Source: Chloroflexota bacterium (GTDB lineage: Bacteria > Chloroflexota > Anaerolineae > UBA4142 > SHND01). Taken from it: a DNA stretch of 33,429 bases. A program made the position numbers and the translations under genes. The DNA lies in NCBI GenBank assembly GCA_029778615.1, contig JAKOPZ010000134.1, positions 1-33,429 on the forward strand, written 5' to 3'. The notes beneath the pieces were generated by a model that was not told the origin of the DNA, did not search any database, and worked only from the letters and a program-made list of their open reading frames with translations. Positions 7,322 to 14,835 of the stretch are shown here, piece after piece; the stretch's first letter is position 1; the number at the start of each line of letters is the position of its first letter.

Positions 7322-7764
7322 GTGATTCCAAAACAATTTGGCATACACGTCCCACATTGGAATTGATGCATTCCATTTCCGAAAATACGATGGCGGCACA
7401 TCTCGGCATCGAGTTTTTGGAAATCGGCGACGATTTTATTCGCGCACGAATGCCGGTAGATTCACGCACGGTGCAGCCCTTTGGCTTGCTGCACGGCGGC
7501 GCGTCTGCAACGCTCGCGGAAACGCTCGGTAGCATCGCGGGCGCGTTTTGTGTGGATATGGAAAAAAAATATGTCGTCGGTCTGGAAATCAATTGCAATC
7601 ATGTGCGTTCCGCGCGCGAAGGATTCGTGTACGGCACGGCGCGTCCGATTCATCTTGGCGGTTCGACCCAAATTTGGGACATTCGTATTTTGGACGAACG
7701 CGATAAATTGGTGTGTATTTCGCGGTTGACACTAGCAGTGTTGGAACAAGTAAGTAGCATGTAG
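7318..7764 (+). CDS. Hotdog-fold thioesterase, PaaI/YbdB-like
   Basis: 148 aa. The hotdog thioesterase signature is clear: RTVQPFGLLHGGASATLAE (residues 50-68), with His59-Gly-Gly and the catalytic-position acid E68 in the long helix, then VVGLEINCNHVRSA. Such enzymes hydrolyse acyl-CoA thioesters in the cytosol; the acyl group cannot be predicted. It overlaps the DinB gene by 4 nt. The last residues (VSSM) and the stop codon lie inside a 7-nt repeat array, so the C-terminus may be length-variable between strains. Confidence 0.85.
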   Translation: MSDSKTIWHTRPTLELMHSISENTMAAHLGIEFLEIGDDFIRARMPVDSRTVQPFGLLHGGASATLAETLGSIAGAFCVDMEKKYVVGLEINCNHVRSAREGFVYGTARPIHLGGSTQIWDIRILDERDKLVCISRLTLAVLEQVSSM

Positions 7765-7820
7765 CATGTAGCAGGTAACACGCGAAATTTCCCTGCTACC
7801 TACTACCTGATACCTACCCT
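7754..7820. repeat. Heptad array 2, two opposed blocks before dppB-like gene
   Basis: Left block 7754-7781: GTAGCAT, GTAGCAT, GTAGCAG, GTAACAC. Right block 7793-7820: CTGCTAC, CTACTAC, CTGATAC, CTACCCT, ending exactly before the ATG at 7821. The blocks are in opposite orientation and form a hairpin core at 7768-7775 with 7792-7799. Confidence 0.75.
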
Positions 7821-8834
7821 ATGAATTTCTGGAATTACGTCGCGCGCCGACTCATCGGCATCATCGTCGTCTTGCTCGGCGTTTCACTCATCACGTTTTC
7901 GATTTCGCATCTCGTCCCTGCGGACCCCGTTGCCGCCGCGCTGGGCGAACGCGCGCGTGAAGAACAAATCGAGGCGTTCCGCAAAGCGTACGGGCTGGAC
8001 CGTCCGGTGCCCGAACAATATCTTGTTTATATGCGCGGCTTGTTTCAAGGCAATCTCGGCAACAGTATTCGCACGCGGCGTCCCGTGACCCAAGACCTTC
8101 AAGAATTTTTTCCCGCGACCATCGAACTCTCTATCGCCGCGCTCTTGATTGCGATTGTGTTGGGTGTTCCCGCAGGCATTTGGTCGGCAGTCTATCGCAA
8201 TCGTTTGCCTGACCATTTGGTGCGAATTTTTTCGCTCGTCGGCGGTTCACTGCCGATTTTTTGGCTGGCGTTGTTGATGATTGGTTTATTTTATGACCGG
8301 CTCGATTGGCTGCCTGCGGGTGGGCGCATTGACCAATTTACGCCGCCGCCGCAAACCATCACGGGACTGTACACGGTGGACAGTTTTCTCACGGGCAATA
8401 TGCCCGCGCTGCAAAGCAGTCTGCATCATTTGATTCTGCCCGCGTTTGTGCTCGGTTATTTTTCGACGGCGGTGATTGCGCGCATGATGCGTTCTTCGAT
8501 GCTCGAAGTGTTGAATCAAGATTATTTGCGTACCGCGCGCGCCAAAGGATTAAAAGAGCGCACGGTGATTTTGCGACATGGTTTTCGCAACGCGTTAATT
8601 CCCACGCTCACTATTATCGGCATCACATTTGGCAGTTTGCTTTCGGGCGCGGTATTGACCGAAACAATTTTCAGCTGGCCCGGACTCGGACGGTACGCGA
8701 CGGCGGCAGCCATCGGTCTCGATTTTCCCGCCGTGATGGGGGTTACGCTTGTCGCTGGTATCATTTTTCCATTGTCGAATCTCTTTGTAGATTTGAGTTA
8801 CGCGTGGCTGGACCCGCGCATACGGCATGGCTGA
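7821..8834 (+). CDS. ABC importer permease, DppB-like
   Basis: 337 aa. The N-terminal helix motif (YVARRLIGIIVVLLGVSLITF) and the extended first loop ending NLGNSIRTRRPV are typical of DppB/OppB/NikB permeases. The cytoplasmic EAA loop that contacts the ATPase is present at about residues 240-260 (TARAKGLKERTVILRHGFRN), followed by LTETIFSWPGLGRY. It should form a heterodimeric inner-membrane channel with the next gene, which overlaps it by 8 nt. There is no Shine-Dalgarno, and the ATG directly abuts a heptad array. Confidence 0.92.
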   Translation: MNFWNYVARRLIGIIVVLLGVSLITFSISHLVPADPVAAALGERAREEQIEAFRKAYGLDRPVPEQYLVYMRGLFQGNLGNSIRTRRPVTQDLQEFFPATIELSIAALLIAIVLGVPAGIWSAVYRNRLPDHLVRIFSLVGGSLPIFWLALLMIGLFYDRLDWLPAGGRIDQFTPPPQTITGLYTVDSFLTGNMPALQSSLHHLILPAFVLGYFSTAVIARMMRSSMLEVLNQDYLRTARAKGLKERTVILRHGFRNALIPTLTIIGITFGSLLSGAVLTETIFSWPGLGRYATAAAIGLDFPAVMGVTLVAGIIFPLSNLFVDLSYAWLDPRIRHG

Positions 8835-9723
8835 ACTCTCGCAAACCTCGTCCGTCCCAATCGCGCTGCGTGATGAAATCAAGCGCAAGCGTTGGCGCGC
8901 CCCCGCATTGTTTCGCAGTCCCCTCACGGTCGCGGGATTCCTGATTGTCGGAATCTTTTTGTTCGCCGCTATCGCCGCTCCGCTCGTCGCGCCCTTTGAC
9001 CCCAACAAACAACAACTCTCGGCGCGTCTCAAGCCGCCGACATCGGAACATTTATTGGGCACAGACGCGTTGGGGCGCGATGTCCTTTCGCGCATTGTGT
9101 GGGGCGCACGCGTTTCACTCACCATCGGTCTCGTCGTCGTCATCAGCGCGTCCATCGTCGGCACTCTTGTCGGTTTAATCGCCGGATATGTTGATGGATT
9201 TGTGGATGATGCCTTGATGCGGCTCACCGATATTTTTTTCGCCTTCCCTTCACTCATTCTCGCAATGGCAATTGCTGCGGCTCTGGGTCCGAGTCTGACA
9301 ACGGCAATGATTGCGATTGCGGTGGTGACGTGGCCCGTCTATGCGCGTTTGGTGCGTGGGCAAGTGTTGTCTTTACGCAAACGCGAATTCGTCGAAGCGG
9401 CAGAAAGTGTTGGCGCGAGCGGCGCGCGCATCATTCGCAAACATCTTTTGCCCAATTCACTTTCGCCGCTGCTCGTACAAGCGAGTTTCGATATGGGCGG
9501 CGCGATTTTGATTGCGGCAGGTTTGAGTTTCATTGGGTTCGGCGCGCAGCCGCCGCTGGCGGAATGGGGCGTGATGATTAGCGAAGGGCGCAAGTATGTT
9601 TCGACCCATCCGTGGCTGCCGTTATTCCCCGGACTCGCAATTTTGTTCACCGTCGCCGCGTTCAATCTCATTGGCGATGGATTGCGCGACGCATTGGACC
9701 CGCGTCTGCGCGGCAACCTGTAG
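8827..9723 (+). CDS. ABC importer permease, DppC-like
   Basis: 298 aa. It begins with a cytosolic tail, one helix (FLIVGIFLFAAIAAPLVAPF) and the DppC family motif LLGTDALGRDVLSRIVWGAR (residues about 76-95). The EAA loop is EFVEAAESVGASGARIIRKH, and the C-terminal DALDPRLRG ending is typical. It pairs with the DppB-like protein (8-nt overlap). The substrate is probably that of the 5088 lipoprotein. A terminator follows immediately, so no ATPase gene belongs to this transcript. Confidence 0.92.
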   Translation: MAELSQTSSVPIALRDEIKRKRWRAPALFRSPLTVAGFLIVGIFLFAAIAAPLVAPFDPNKQQLSARLKPPTSEHLLGTDALGRDVLSRIVWGARVSLTIGLVVVISASIVGTLVGLIAGYVDGFVDDALMRLTDIFFAFPSLILAMAIAAALGPSLTTAMIAIAVVTWPVYARLVRGQVLSLRKREFVEAAESVGASGARIIRKHLLPNSLSPLLVQASFDMGGAILIAAGLSFIGFGAQPPLAEWGVMISEGRKYVSTHPWLPLFPGLAILFTVAAFNLIGDGLRDALDPRLRGNL

Positions 9724-9736
9724 AAAATTTTTCGCG

Positions 9737-9766
9737 GCGCGCGTTCTACCAAACGCGCGCTTTTTT
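9737..9766 (+). terminator. Intrinsic terminator after dppC-like gene
   Basis: 9-bp GC-rich stem (9737-9745 with 9752-9760), a 6-nt loop and T6 (9761-9766). Confidence 0.88.
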
Positions 9767-9793
9767 GTGTGCGCGGCGCGTTCGCTTGATACG

Positions 9794-9822
9794 GCATGTA
9801 TAAATACATGCGGTGTTATAAT
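9794..9822 (+). promoter_or_regulatory. PEPCK promoter with overlapping palindrome
   Basis: TATAAT at 9817-9822 is a good -10. GCATGTAT (9794-9801) and ATACATGC (9804-9811) form a perfect palindrome with a 2-bp centre. It occupies the place where a -35 would lie, and no good -35 hexamer is visible at the right spacing. A repressor or an activator replacing the -35 contact could bind here. Confidence 0.6.
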
Positions 9823-9888
9823 TGACTCTGCCGCGCTCTGAAATGATTTTTTTGCGCGCGCAAATTCTCTCACAAGGCAGTGAGTTTT

Positions 9889-11736
9889 ATGAATCCTCCC
9901 GATTACATTCAACATCCAAAACTTTTGAACTGGGTCAGCGAAATGATTGACCTGTGTGAGCCGCAAGAGGTGCATTGGTGCGACGGCTCGGAGCGCGAGT
10001 ACGAGTATTTGTGCGAGCACATGGTCAAGTCGGGCACGTTCATCCGACTGAATCCCGAAAAACGTCCCAACAGTTTTCTCGCGCGTTCCGACCCCAGCGA
10101 TGTTGCGCGCGTCGAAGACCGCACCTTTATTTGCAGTCAAAGCCGCACCGACGCGGGCCCCACCAACAATTGGGTCAATCCGAAAGAAATGAAAGAGACC
10201 CTGCGCGGTTTGTTCGCGGGCTGTATGCGCGGGCGCACGATGTATGTCATTCCGTTCAGCATGGGTCCGCTCGGTTCTTCCATCGCCCATATCGGCGTGG
10301 AACTTTCCGATTCGCCGTATGTGGCGGCGAGTATGCGAATTATGACGCGCATGGGACGCGCCGTGTATGATATTTTGGGCGAGAACGGCGATTTTATTCC
10401 GTGTATGCACAGCGTGGGAATGCCGCTCGAACCGGGGCAGGCGGATGTGCCGTGGCCCTGCAATGCGACGACGAAATACATTGTCCATTTTCCCGAAGAG
10501 CGTTCGATTTGGTCCTACGGCAGCGGCTATGGCGGCAACGCGCTGTTGGGCAAAAAATGTTTCGCCTTACGCATCGCGTCTGTTCTCGCGCGCGATGAAG
10601 GTTGGCTCGCCGAGCACATGTTGATTCTCGGCGTGACCAATCCGCAAGGACAAAAAACATACGTCGCCGCCGCGTTCCCGTCCGCGTGCGGCAAAACGAA
10701 TTTCGCCATGTTGATTCCGCCGCCCGTTTTGCAAGAGCAAGGTTGGCGCGTGACGACGGTGGGCGATGATATCGCGTGGATTAAACCGGGCACCGATGGA
10801 AAACTGTATGCCATCAATCCCGAAGCGGGCATGTTCGGCGTCGCGCCCGGCACGTCGTACGCGTCCAATCCGAACGCGATGGATACGATTCGCGCCAATA
10901 CCATTTTTACCAATGTCGCGCTCACGGACGATGGTGATGTGTGGTGGGAAGGAATGACGGCGGACCCGCCCGCGCATGTGACGGATTGGCGCGGCAATGA
11001 TTGGACGCCCGAATCCAAAACGCCCGCCGCGCATCCGAACGCGCGTTTTACCGCGCCGCTCAGTCAATGCCCTTCGATTGATTCCGAAGCAGAAAATCCG
11101 CAAGGCGTGAAAATTTCCGCATTCATTTTCGGTGGACGGCGTTCGAGTGTGGTGCCGCTCGTGTATCAAGCGTTCAACTGGAATTATGGTGTCTACGCCG
11201 CCGCGACAATGGCTTCGGAAATGACCGCCGCCGCGACAGGCAAAATCGGCGAAGTGCGCCGCGACCCGTTCGCCATGCTGCCCTTTGCGGGGTATCACAT
11301 GGGCGATTACTTTACGCATTGGCTCGACTTTGGACGCAAGCTCGCCGACCCGCCGCGCATCTTTAACGTGAATTGGTTTCGCAAAGATGAGCATGGACAT
11401 TTTCTCTGGCCCGGCTTTGGCGAAAACATGCGTATCTTGAAATGGATTGTCGAACGCGCGCGCGGGCGTTCCGTGAGCATCGAAAGTCCCATTGGCTGGA
11501 TGCCGCGTTATGATGATTTGGATTGGCGCGGCTTGGAAAGTTTTTCGCGCGACGATTTTCGCAAACTCATGTCCGTTGACCGCGACGCGTGGCAGCAAGA
11601 ACTGCTCGCGCACGAAGAACTCTTTATAAAGTTGTACGACCGCCTCCCCAAAGAATTATTGTTTATTCGCGAATTGACCTTGTCCGCGTTGTGGCGCTCG
11701 CCCGAACACTGGGGACTGGCGCCGGAGGAAATCTGA
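9889..11736 (+). CDS. pckG: Phosphoenolpyruvate carboxykinase (GTP)
   Basis: 615 aa, matching the GTP-dependent PEPCK family (about 600 aa) and not the shorter ATP-dependent one. Visible motifs: [25 protein letters not shown], the phosphate-binding loop with its reactive Cys ([12 protein letters not shown], residues about 262-273), VGDDIAWIK, and [14 protein letters not shown]. It interconverts oxaloacetate + GTP and PEP + CO2 + GDP in the cytosol, linking the TCA cycle to gluconeogenesis. ATG 9889 was chosen; GTG 9880 is in frame and sits too close to AAGG at 9873. The gene stands alone between a terminator on each side, behind a promoter with a palindrome, so it is probably regulated by itself. 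Confidence 0.96.
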   Translation: MNPPDYIQHPKLLNWVSEMIDLCEPQEVHWCDGSEREYEYLCEHMVKSGTFIRLNPEKRPNSFLARSDPSDVARVEDRTFICSQSRTDAGPTNNWVNPKEMKETLRGLFAGCMRGRTMYVIPFSMGPLGSSIAHIGVELSDSPYVAASMRIMTRMGRAVYDILGENGDFIPCMHSVGMPLEPGQADVPWPCNATTKYIVHFPEERSIWSYGSGYGGNALLGKKCFALRIASVLARDEGWLAEHMLILGVTNPQGQKTYVAAAFPSACGKTNFAMLIPPPVLQEQGWRVTTVGDDIAWIKPGTDGKLYAINPEAGMFGVAPGTSYASNPNAMDTIRANTIFTNVALTDDGDVWWEGMTADPPAHVTDWRGNDWTPESKTPAAHPNARFTAPLSQCPSIDSEAENPQGVKISAFIFGGRRSSVVPLVYQAFNWNYGVYAAATMASEMTAAATGKIGEVRRDPFAMLPFAGYHMGDYFTHWLDFGRKLADPPRIFNVNWFRKDEHGHFLWPGFGENMRILKWIVERARGRSVSIESPIGWMPRYDDLDWRGLESFSRDDFRKLMSVDRDAWQQELLAHEELFIKLYDRLPKELLFIRELTLSALWRSPEHWGLAPEEI

Positions 11737-12048
11737 GGTTCACGCGCCGCGAACGCGTAACCGCTTGGGCGCCGATTCGCGCGCGAGACATCGCGGCGAG
11801 CACCGCCTGCAAAAAGACGCGGCGTTGAATCCGTAAACGCGTCCACAAGACAAAAAAAACCGCACGTGAATTGCCGCGTGCGGTTTTTTCTATTCTCCGC
11901 GTGTTCCACAAGCAATGTCCCCAACATGGTCGAGGCGAAATCGCGGCAGCCACAACGCAAGACCACCTTTGCAGACTGCGTAACGTCCGCAGGAACGTTT
12001 CGTGACTTGGTTGCCGCGAATTCCATTCGCCATCAAACAAAAAAGGGC
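11737..12048. other. Spacer between pckG and the GntR gene
   Basis: About 310 nt without a supported gene. It contains a bidirectional terminator near 11854-11889. Short antisense frames here only continue shadows of pckG. I see nothing else in it. Confidence 0.5.
11854..11889. terminator. Bidirectional intrinsic terminator after pckG
   Basis: 13-bp stem (11854-11866 with 11877-11889) that includes A6 on one side and T6 on the other, around a GC-rich centre CCGCACG, with a 10-nt loop. It can work on both strands. Confidence 0.85.
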
Positions 12049-12076
12049 TTGACTTGCGCAATAATTGTGCTATTAT
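12049..12076 (+). promoter_or_regulatory. Promoter of the GntR gene
   Basis: TTGACT (12049-12054), a 16-bp spacer and TATTAT (12071-12076). The spacer holds the imperfect palindrome GCGCAAT-A-ATTGTGC (12056-12070, one mismatch), a possible autoregulatory operator for the regulator encoded downstream. Confidence 0.65.
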
Positions 12077-12112
12077 TGTTGTAATGACATCTGACAACAT
12101 AATGAGACCCCA

Positions 12113-12886
12113 ATGATACGCTCCGCCCGCCACTCCCGAAAAACCCTCACCGATGCCGTGCAAGAAGAATTACGGCAAGCAATTTTTAGCGGTACCTACA
12201 CGCCCGGCAGCCAACTGCCGACGGAGGCAGAGTTGGGGGTCATGCTTGGCGCGTCGCGAACCGTCGTGCGCGAAGCGCTCCGCATTCTCGAAGAAGATGG
12301 CTTGATTTTTCGGCGGCACGGTGTTGGCACATTTGTGCGCGAACATCAAATCCTCAAAAACCTCAATATCAATTACGGCATTACCGAGATGATTCAGTTG
12401 GCGGGGTTGGAACCGGGCACGAAACATGTGGCGGTGAACCAGACCCCCGCAGACGGTGAAATTGCCGAGCAACTTCAAGTGCCGCTCGAAACGCCCATTA
12501 TTCAAATTGAACGCGTGCGTACCGCCGACGGAAAACCGGTGGTGTATTCGCTCGACGCGTTTGCCGAAACTCTGCTGCGCGGCGCGACGTTCGACCCGAA
12601 CCAATTGCTTTCCGAATCGGTCTATAAAATTCTCGAAACTCAATTTGGGCACACCATCGAATATGGCGTTGCGCGCATTCTCCCCGCGCGCGCACCCGCC
12701 GCTATAGCCAAACACCTTGACTTGGAACCCGATGCGATGGTCCTCTATCTCGTTCAAACTGATTATTCTGCGCTGGACGAACCCCTACTTTACTCGCGCG
12801 AATATCATTTGCCCGATGCTTTTGATTTCATGATTTGGCGGCGCGGTCCCAACAAACTCGGTTCGCTCATTCCGACCAACAAATAA
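12113..12886 (+). CDS. GntR-family transcriptional regulator, HutC/UTRA type
   Basis: 257 aa. N-terminal winged HTH (residues about 10-78): LRQAIFSGTYTPGSQLPTE, LGASRTVVREALRILEEDGLI and HGVGTFV match GntR. The C-terminal about 150 aa form a UTRA ligand-binding domain (PIIQIERVRTADGKPVVY, then LLYSREYHLPD). UTRA regulators usually sense a sugar phosphate, an amino acid derivative or a related metabolite. It precedes the long run of carbohydrate genes on the same strand, so a catabolic intermediate of that locus is a plausible effector. The start is ATG 12113, without a clear Shine-Dalgarno, 37 nt after the -10. Confidence 0.92.
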   Translation: MIRSARHSRKTLTDAVQEELRQAIFSGTYTPGSQLPTEAELGVMLGASRTVVREALRILEEDGLIFRRHGVGTFVREHQILKNLNINYGITEMIQLAGLEPGTKHVAVNQTPADGEIAEQLQVPLETPIIQIERVRTADGKPVVYSLDAFAETLLRGATFDPNQLLSESVYKILETQFGHTIEYGVARILPARAPAAIAKHLDLEPDAMVLYLVQTDYSALDEPLLYSREYHLPDAFDFMIWRRGPNKLGSLIPTNK

Positions 12887-12920
12887 TTTCACATCTCGCT
12901 CACGCCATCTTGTTTGCGCA

Positions 12921-13742
12921 ATGCTTCCCCGCGTCACATTCAGCACGCTGGCATGTCCGCATTGGTCTATCGAAACCATCGTCGCCAACGCGCGCGCGAT
13001 GGGCTATGACGGCATTGAATGGCGCGGCGGCGCCGACGGGCACATCAATCCCAACGCGACGCGCGACGAACGCAAAATGCTGCGCGAACGAATGCGCGAC
13101 GCGAATTTGTTTTCGCTCGCGGTGACGAGCTATACAAATTTCGTTTCCGACGACGCCAACACGCGTGCGGCGCATGTGGACGATTTAAAAAAATATCTCG
13201 ACCTCGCTGCCGACCTCGACGCAAAATTCGTGCGCGTCTTTCTCGGCGAACTCGCGCCGCATCAAACGCGCGCCGAAATGTATCCGCGCATCGTCGAAGC
13301 GTTACAGCAAGGTATGGAACACACGCGCCAAGTCGGTGTCGGCATTGCCGTCGAACATCACGACGATTTTGTGCAGACCGCCGCGCTCGTACCGATTCTG
13401 GATGCGCTCACGGATGTTTATATTGGCGCGGTGTGGGACATTGCGAACGCGCACCGCGCGAACGAAAGCGCGCCAGACGGCATCCGCAATTTGGGCGAAC
13501 GGATTTCGTACGTGCAAATCAAAGATGGAATCGGACGCGGCACAGCATGGCGTTTGACGAATGTGGGGGAAGGAGATGTCGAGTTACGCCAAGCCATCGA
13601 ATTGCTCCACGCGCAAAACTATCGCGGCGCGTTCAGCGTCGAATGGGAATATGCATGGCATCCCGAACTCGCGCCGCCCGAACGCGCGCTGCCGCACGCT
13701 CTCGAACACCTACGCGCGTGGCTGCAACAAACGTGGAGTTGA
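12921..13742 (+). CDS. Sugar phosphate isomerase/epimerase-like TIM barrel (xylose isomerase-like)
   Basis: 273 aa, the usual length. Strand-end metal ligands can be followed: E145 in VEHHDD, D173 in WDIANAHRANE, Q199 in YVQIKDG and E241 in VEWE. Many epimerases have His at the third position; Gln there is the pattern of hydroxypyruvate-isomerase-type members. It probably isomerises or epimerises a keto sugar or keto acid in the cytosol, substrate unknown. It follows the GntR gene by 34 nt and precedes the flavin oxidoreductase by 6 nt, so the two enzymes are probably co-transcribed. Confidence 0.85.
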   Translation: MLPRVTFSTLACPHWSIETIVANARAMGYDGIEWRGGADGHINPNATRDERKMLRERMRDANLFSLAVTSYTNFVSDDANTRAAHVDDLKKYLDLAADLDAKFVRVFLGELAPHQTRAEMYPRIVEALQQGMEHTRQVGVGIAVEHHDDFVQTAALVPILDALTDVYIGAVWDIANAHRANESAPDGIRNLGERISYVQIKDGIGRGTAWRLTNVGEGDVELRQAIELLHAQNYRGAFSVEWEYAWHPELAPPERALPHALEHLRAWLQQTWS

Positions 13743-13748
13743 CTGCGA

Positions 13749-14735
13749 ATGAAATTTGGATTCATCCCCACCGAAGGCGGACAATTTTTTCAACAAGCAT
13801 TGACCGAAGCCATTCTCGGCGAAGAGCTCGGTTTCGATTCTGTGTGGCTCGAAGAACATCACAGCATCCGCAATCACTATTGGGCGTCGCCGTTGATGGC
13901 GCTCGCGGGCATTGCGGCGCGCACCTCGCGCATCGAGCTCGGCACCGATATTGTGGTGATGCCGTTTTATCATCCCGTGCGGCTCGCCGAAGATGTGACG
14001 ATGCTCGACGTCATGTCCAACGGACGCGTCATTTTTGGCGGCGCCATCGGTTATCGTCCGCCCGAATTTGATTTGTACGGCATTTCGATTGACGAACGCG
14101 GCGGACGCTATGTGGAAATGTTAAAAATCATGCGCGCGCTGTGGACGCAAGAACAAGTGGAATTTCACGGCAAATTTTTCAACGTCGTCGGCAGCATCGA
14201 ACCGAAACCGCTGCGCGTGCCGCCCATTTGGCTCGGCGGCTGGGGCGAACTCTCGTTGAAACGCGCGGCAGCGCTCGGCGACGCGTGGGTGCCGGGTCCG
14301 ACCGCGAATTTGGAAAAATTGCTGCACGCGCAAAAACAGTACCGCGAAAATTTGCGCGCGCTCGGAAAAAATCCGACAGAGTATCCGACGCCGCTCACGC
14401 GCGAAGTGGTCATTGCCGAAACCACCGAACGCGCGTGGGAACTCGCGGAAAAACATCTGCTCATCAATTATCGCGACGAGTACGGCGGCGGCGTGTGGAA
14501 ACATCCGCTCATCGGTTCCAGTGACGCGACGCCTGTGAATCAACTCGACGCGCTGGCGAATGACCGTTTCCTCGTCGGCAATCCCGACCAGGTGGTTATT
14601 CAACTCAAACGTTTTCAAGAAACATTCGGCGTGGACCATCTCATTTGTCGTTTGTATTTTCCCGGAATGCCGCACGACCACATCATGAACGAACTGCGCT
14701 TGATTGCAAAACAAGTGATGCCGGCGTTTCGGTGA
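13749..14735 (+). CDS. LLM-class flavin-dependent oxidoreductase (bacterial luciferase-like)
   Basis: 328 aa TIM barrel of the luciferase-like monooxygenase family: MKFGFIPTEGG, EELGFDSVWLEEHH, RIELGTDIVVMPFYHPVRLAEDV, GRVIFGGAIGYRPPEF, then PPIWLGGWGE and FLVGNPDQV. Members use reduced FMN or F420 to oxygenate or hydride-transfer to small organic molecules; the cofactor cannot be decided here. The gene is 6 nt after the TIM-barrel isomerase. Its stop codon TGA (14733-14735) lies in the first unit of the long heptad array. Confidence 0.9.
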   Translation: MKFGFIPTEGGQFFQQALTEAILGEELGFDSVWLEEHHSIRNHYWASPLMALAGIAARTSRIELGTDIVVMPFYHPVRLAEDVTMLDVMSNGRVIFGGAIGYRPPEFDLYGISIDERGGRYVEMLKIMRALWTQEQVEFHGKFFNVVGSIEPKPLRVPPIWLGGWGELSLKRAAALGDAWVPGPTANLEKLLHAQKQYRENLRALGKNPTEYPTPLTREVVIAETTERAWELAEKHLLINYRDEYGGGVWKHPLIGSSDATPVNQLDALANDRFLVGNPDQVVIQLKRFQETFGVDHLICRLYFPGMPHDHIMNELRLIAKQVMPAFR

Positions 14736-14835
14736 GCGGTGAGCAGAAAGCAGTAATCCGTAAGCGGTGAGCAAGTAATCGGTTTGTGCATTGTGCATTA
14801 GGCATTGAGCATTGTCCATTGTCCATTGTCCATTA
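14731..14835. repeat. Heptad array 3: 15 consecutive in-phase 7-nt units
   Basis: Exactly 105 bp, divisible into 15 heptads without an indel. The first part consists of GGTGAGC and variants (AGAAAGC, CGTAAGC); after two transition units, the second part consists of TGCATTG to TCCATTG variants. The upstream stop codon lies in the first unit, and the last base is the A of the DUF2264 start codon. Confidence 0.9.

Noticed and set aside
10567-11613. Minus-strand frame of 348 codons opposite pckG
   Set aside because: Antisense shadow of a highly conserved enzyme; His/Arg-rich with no domain.
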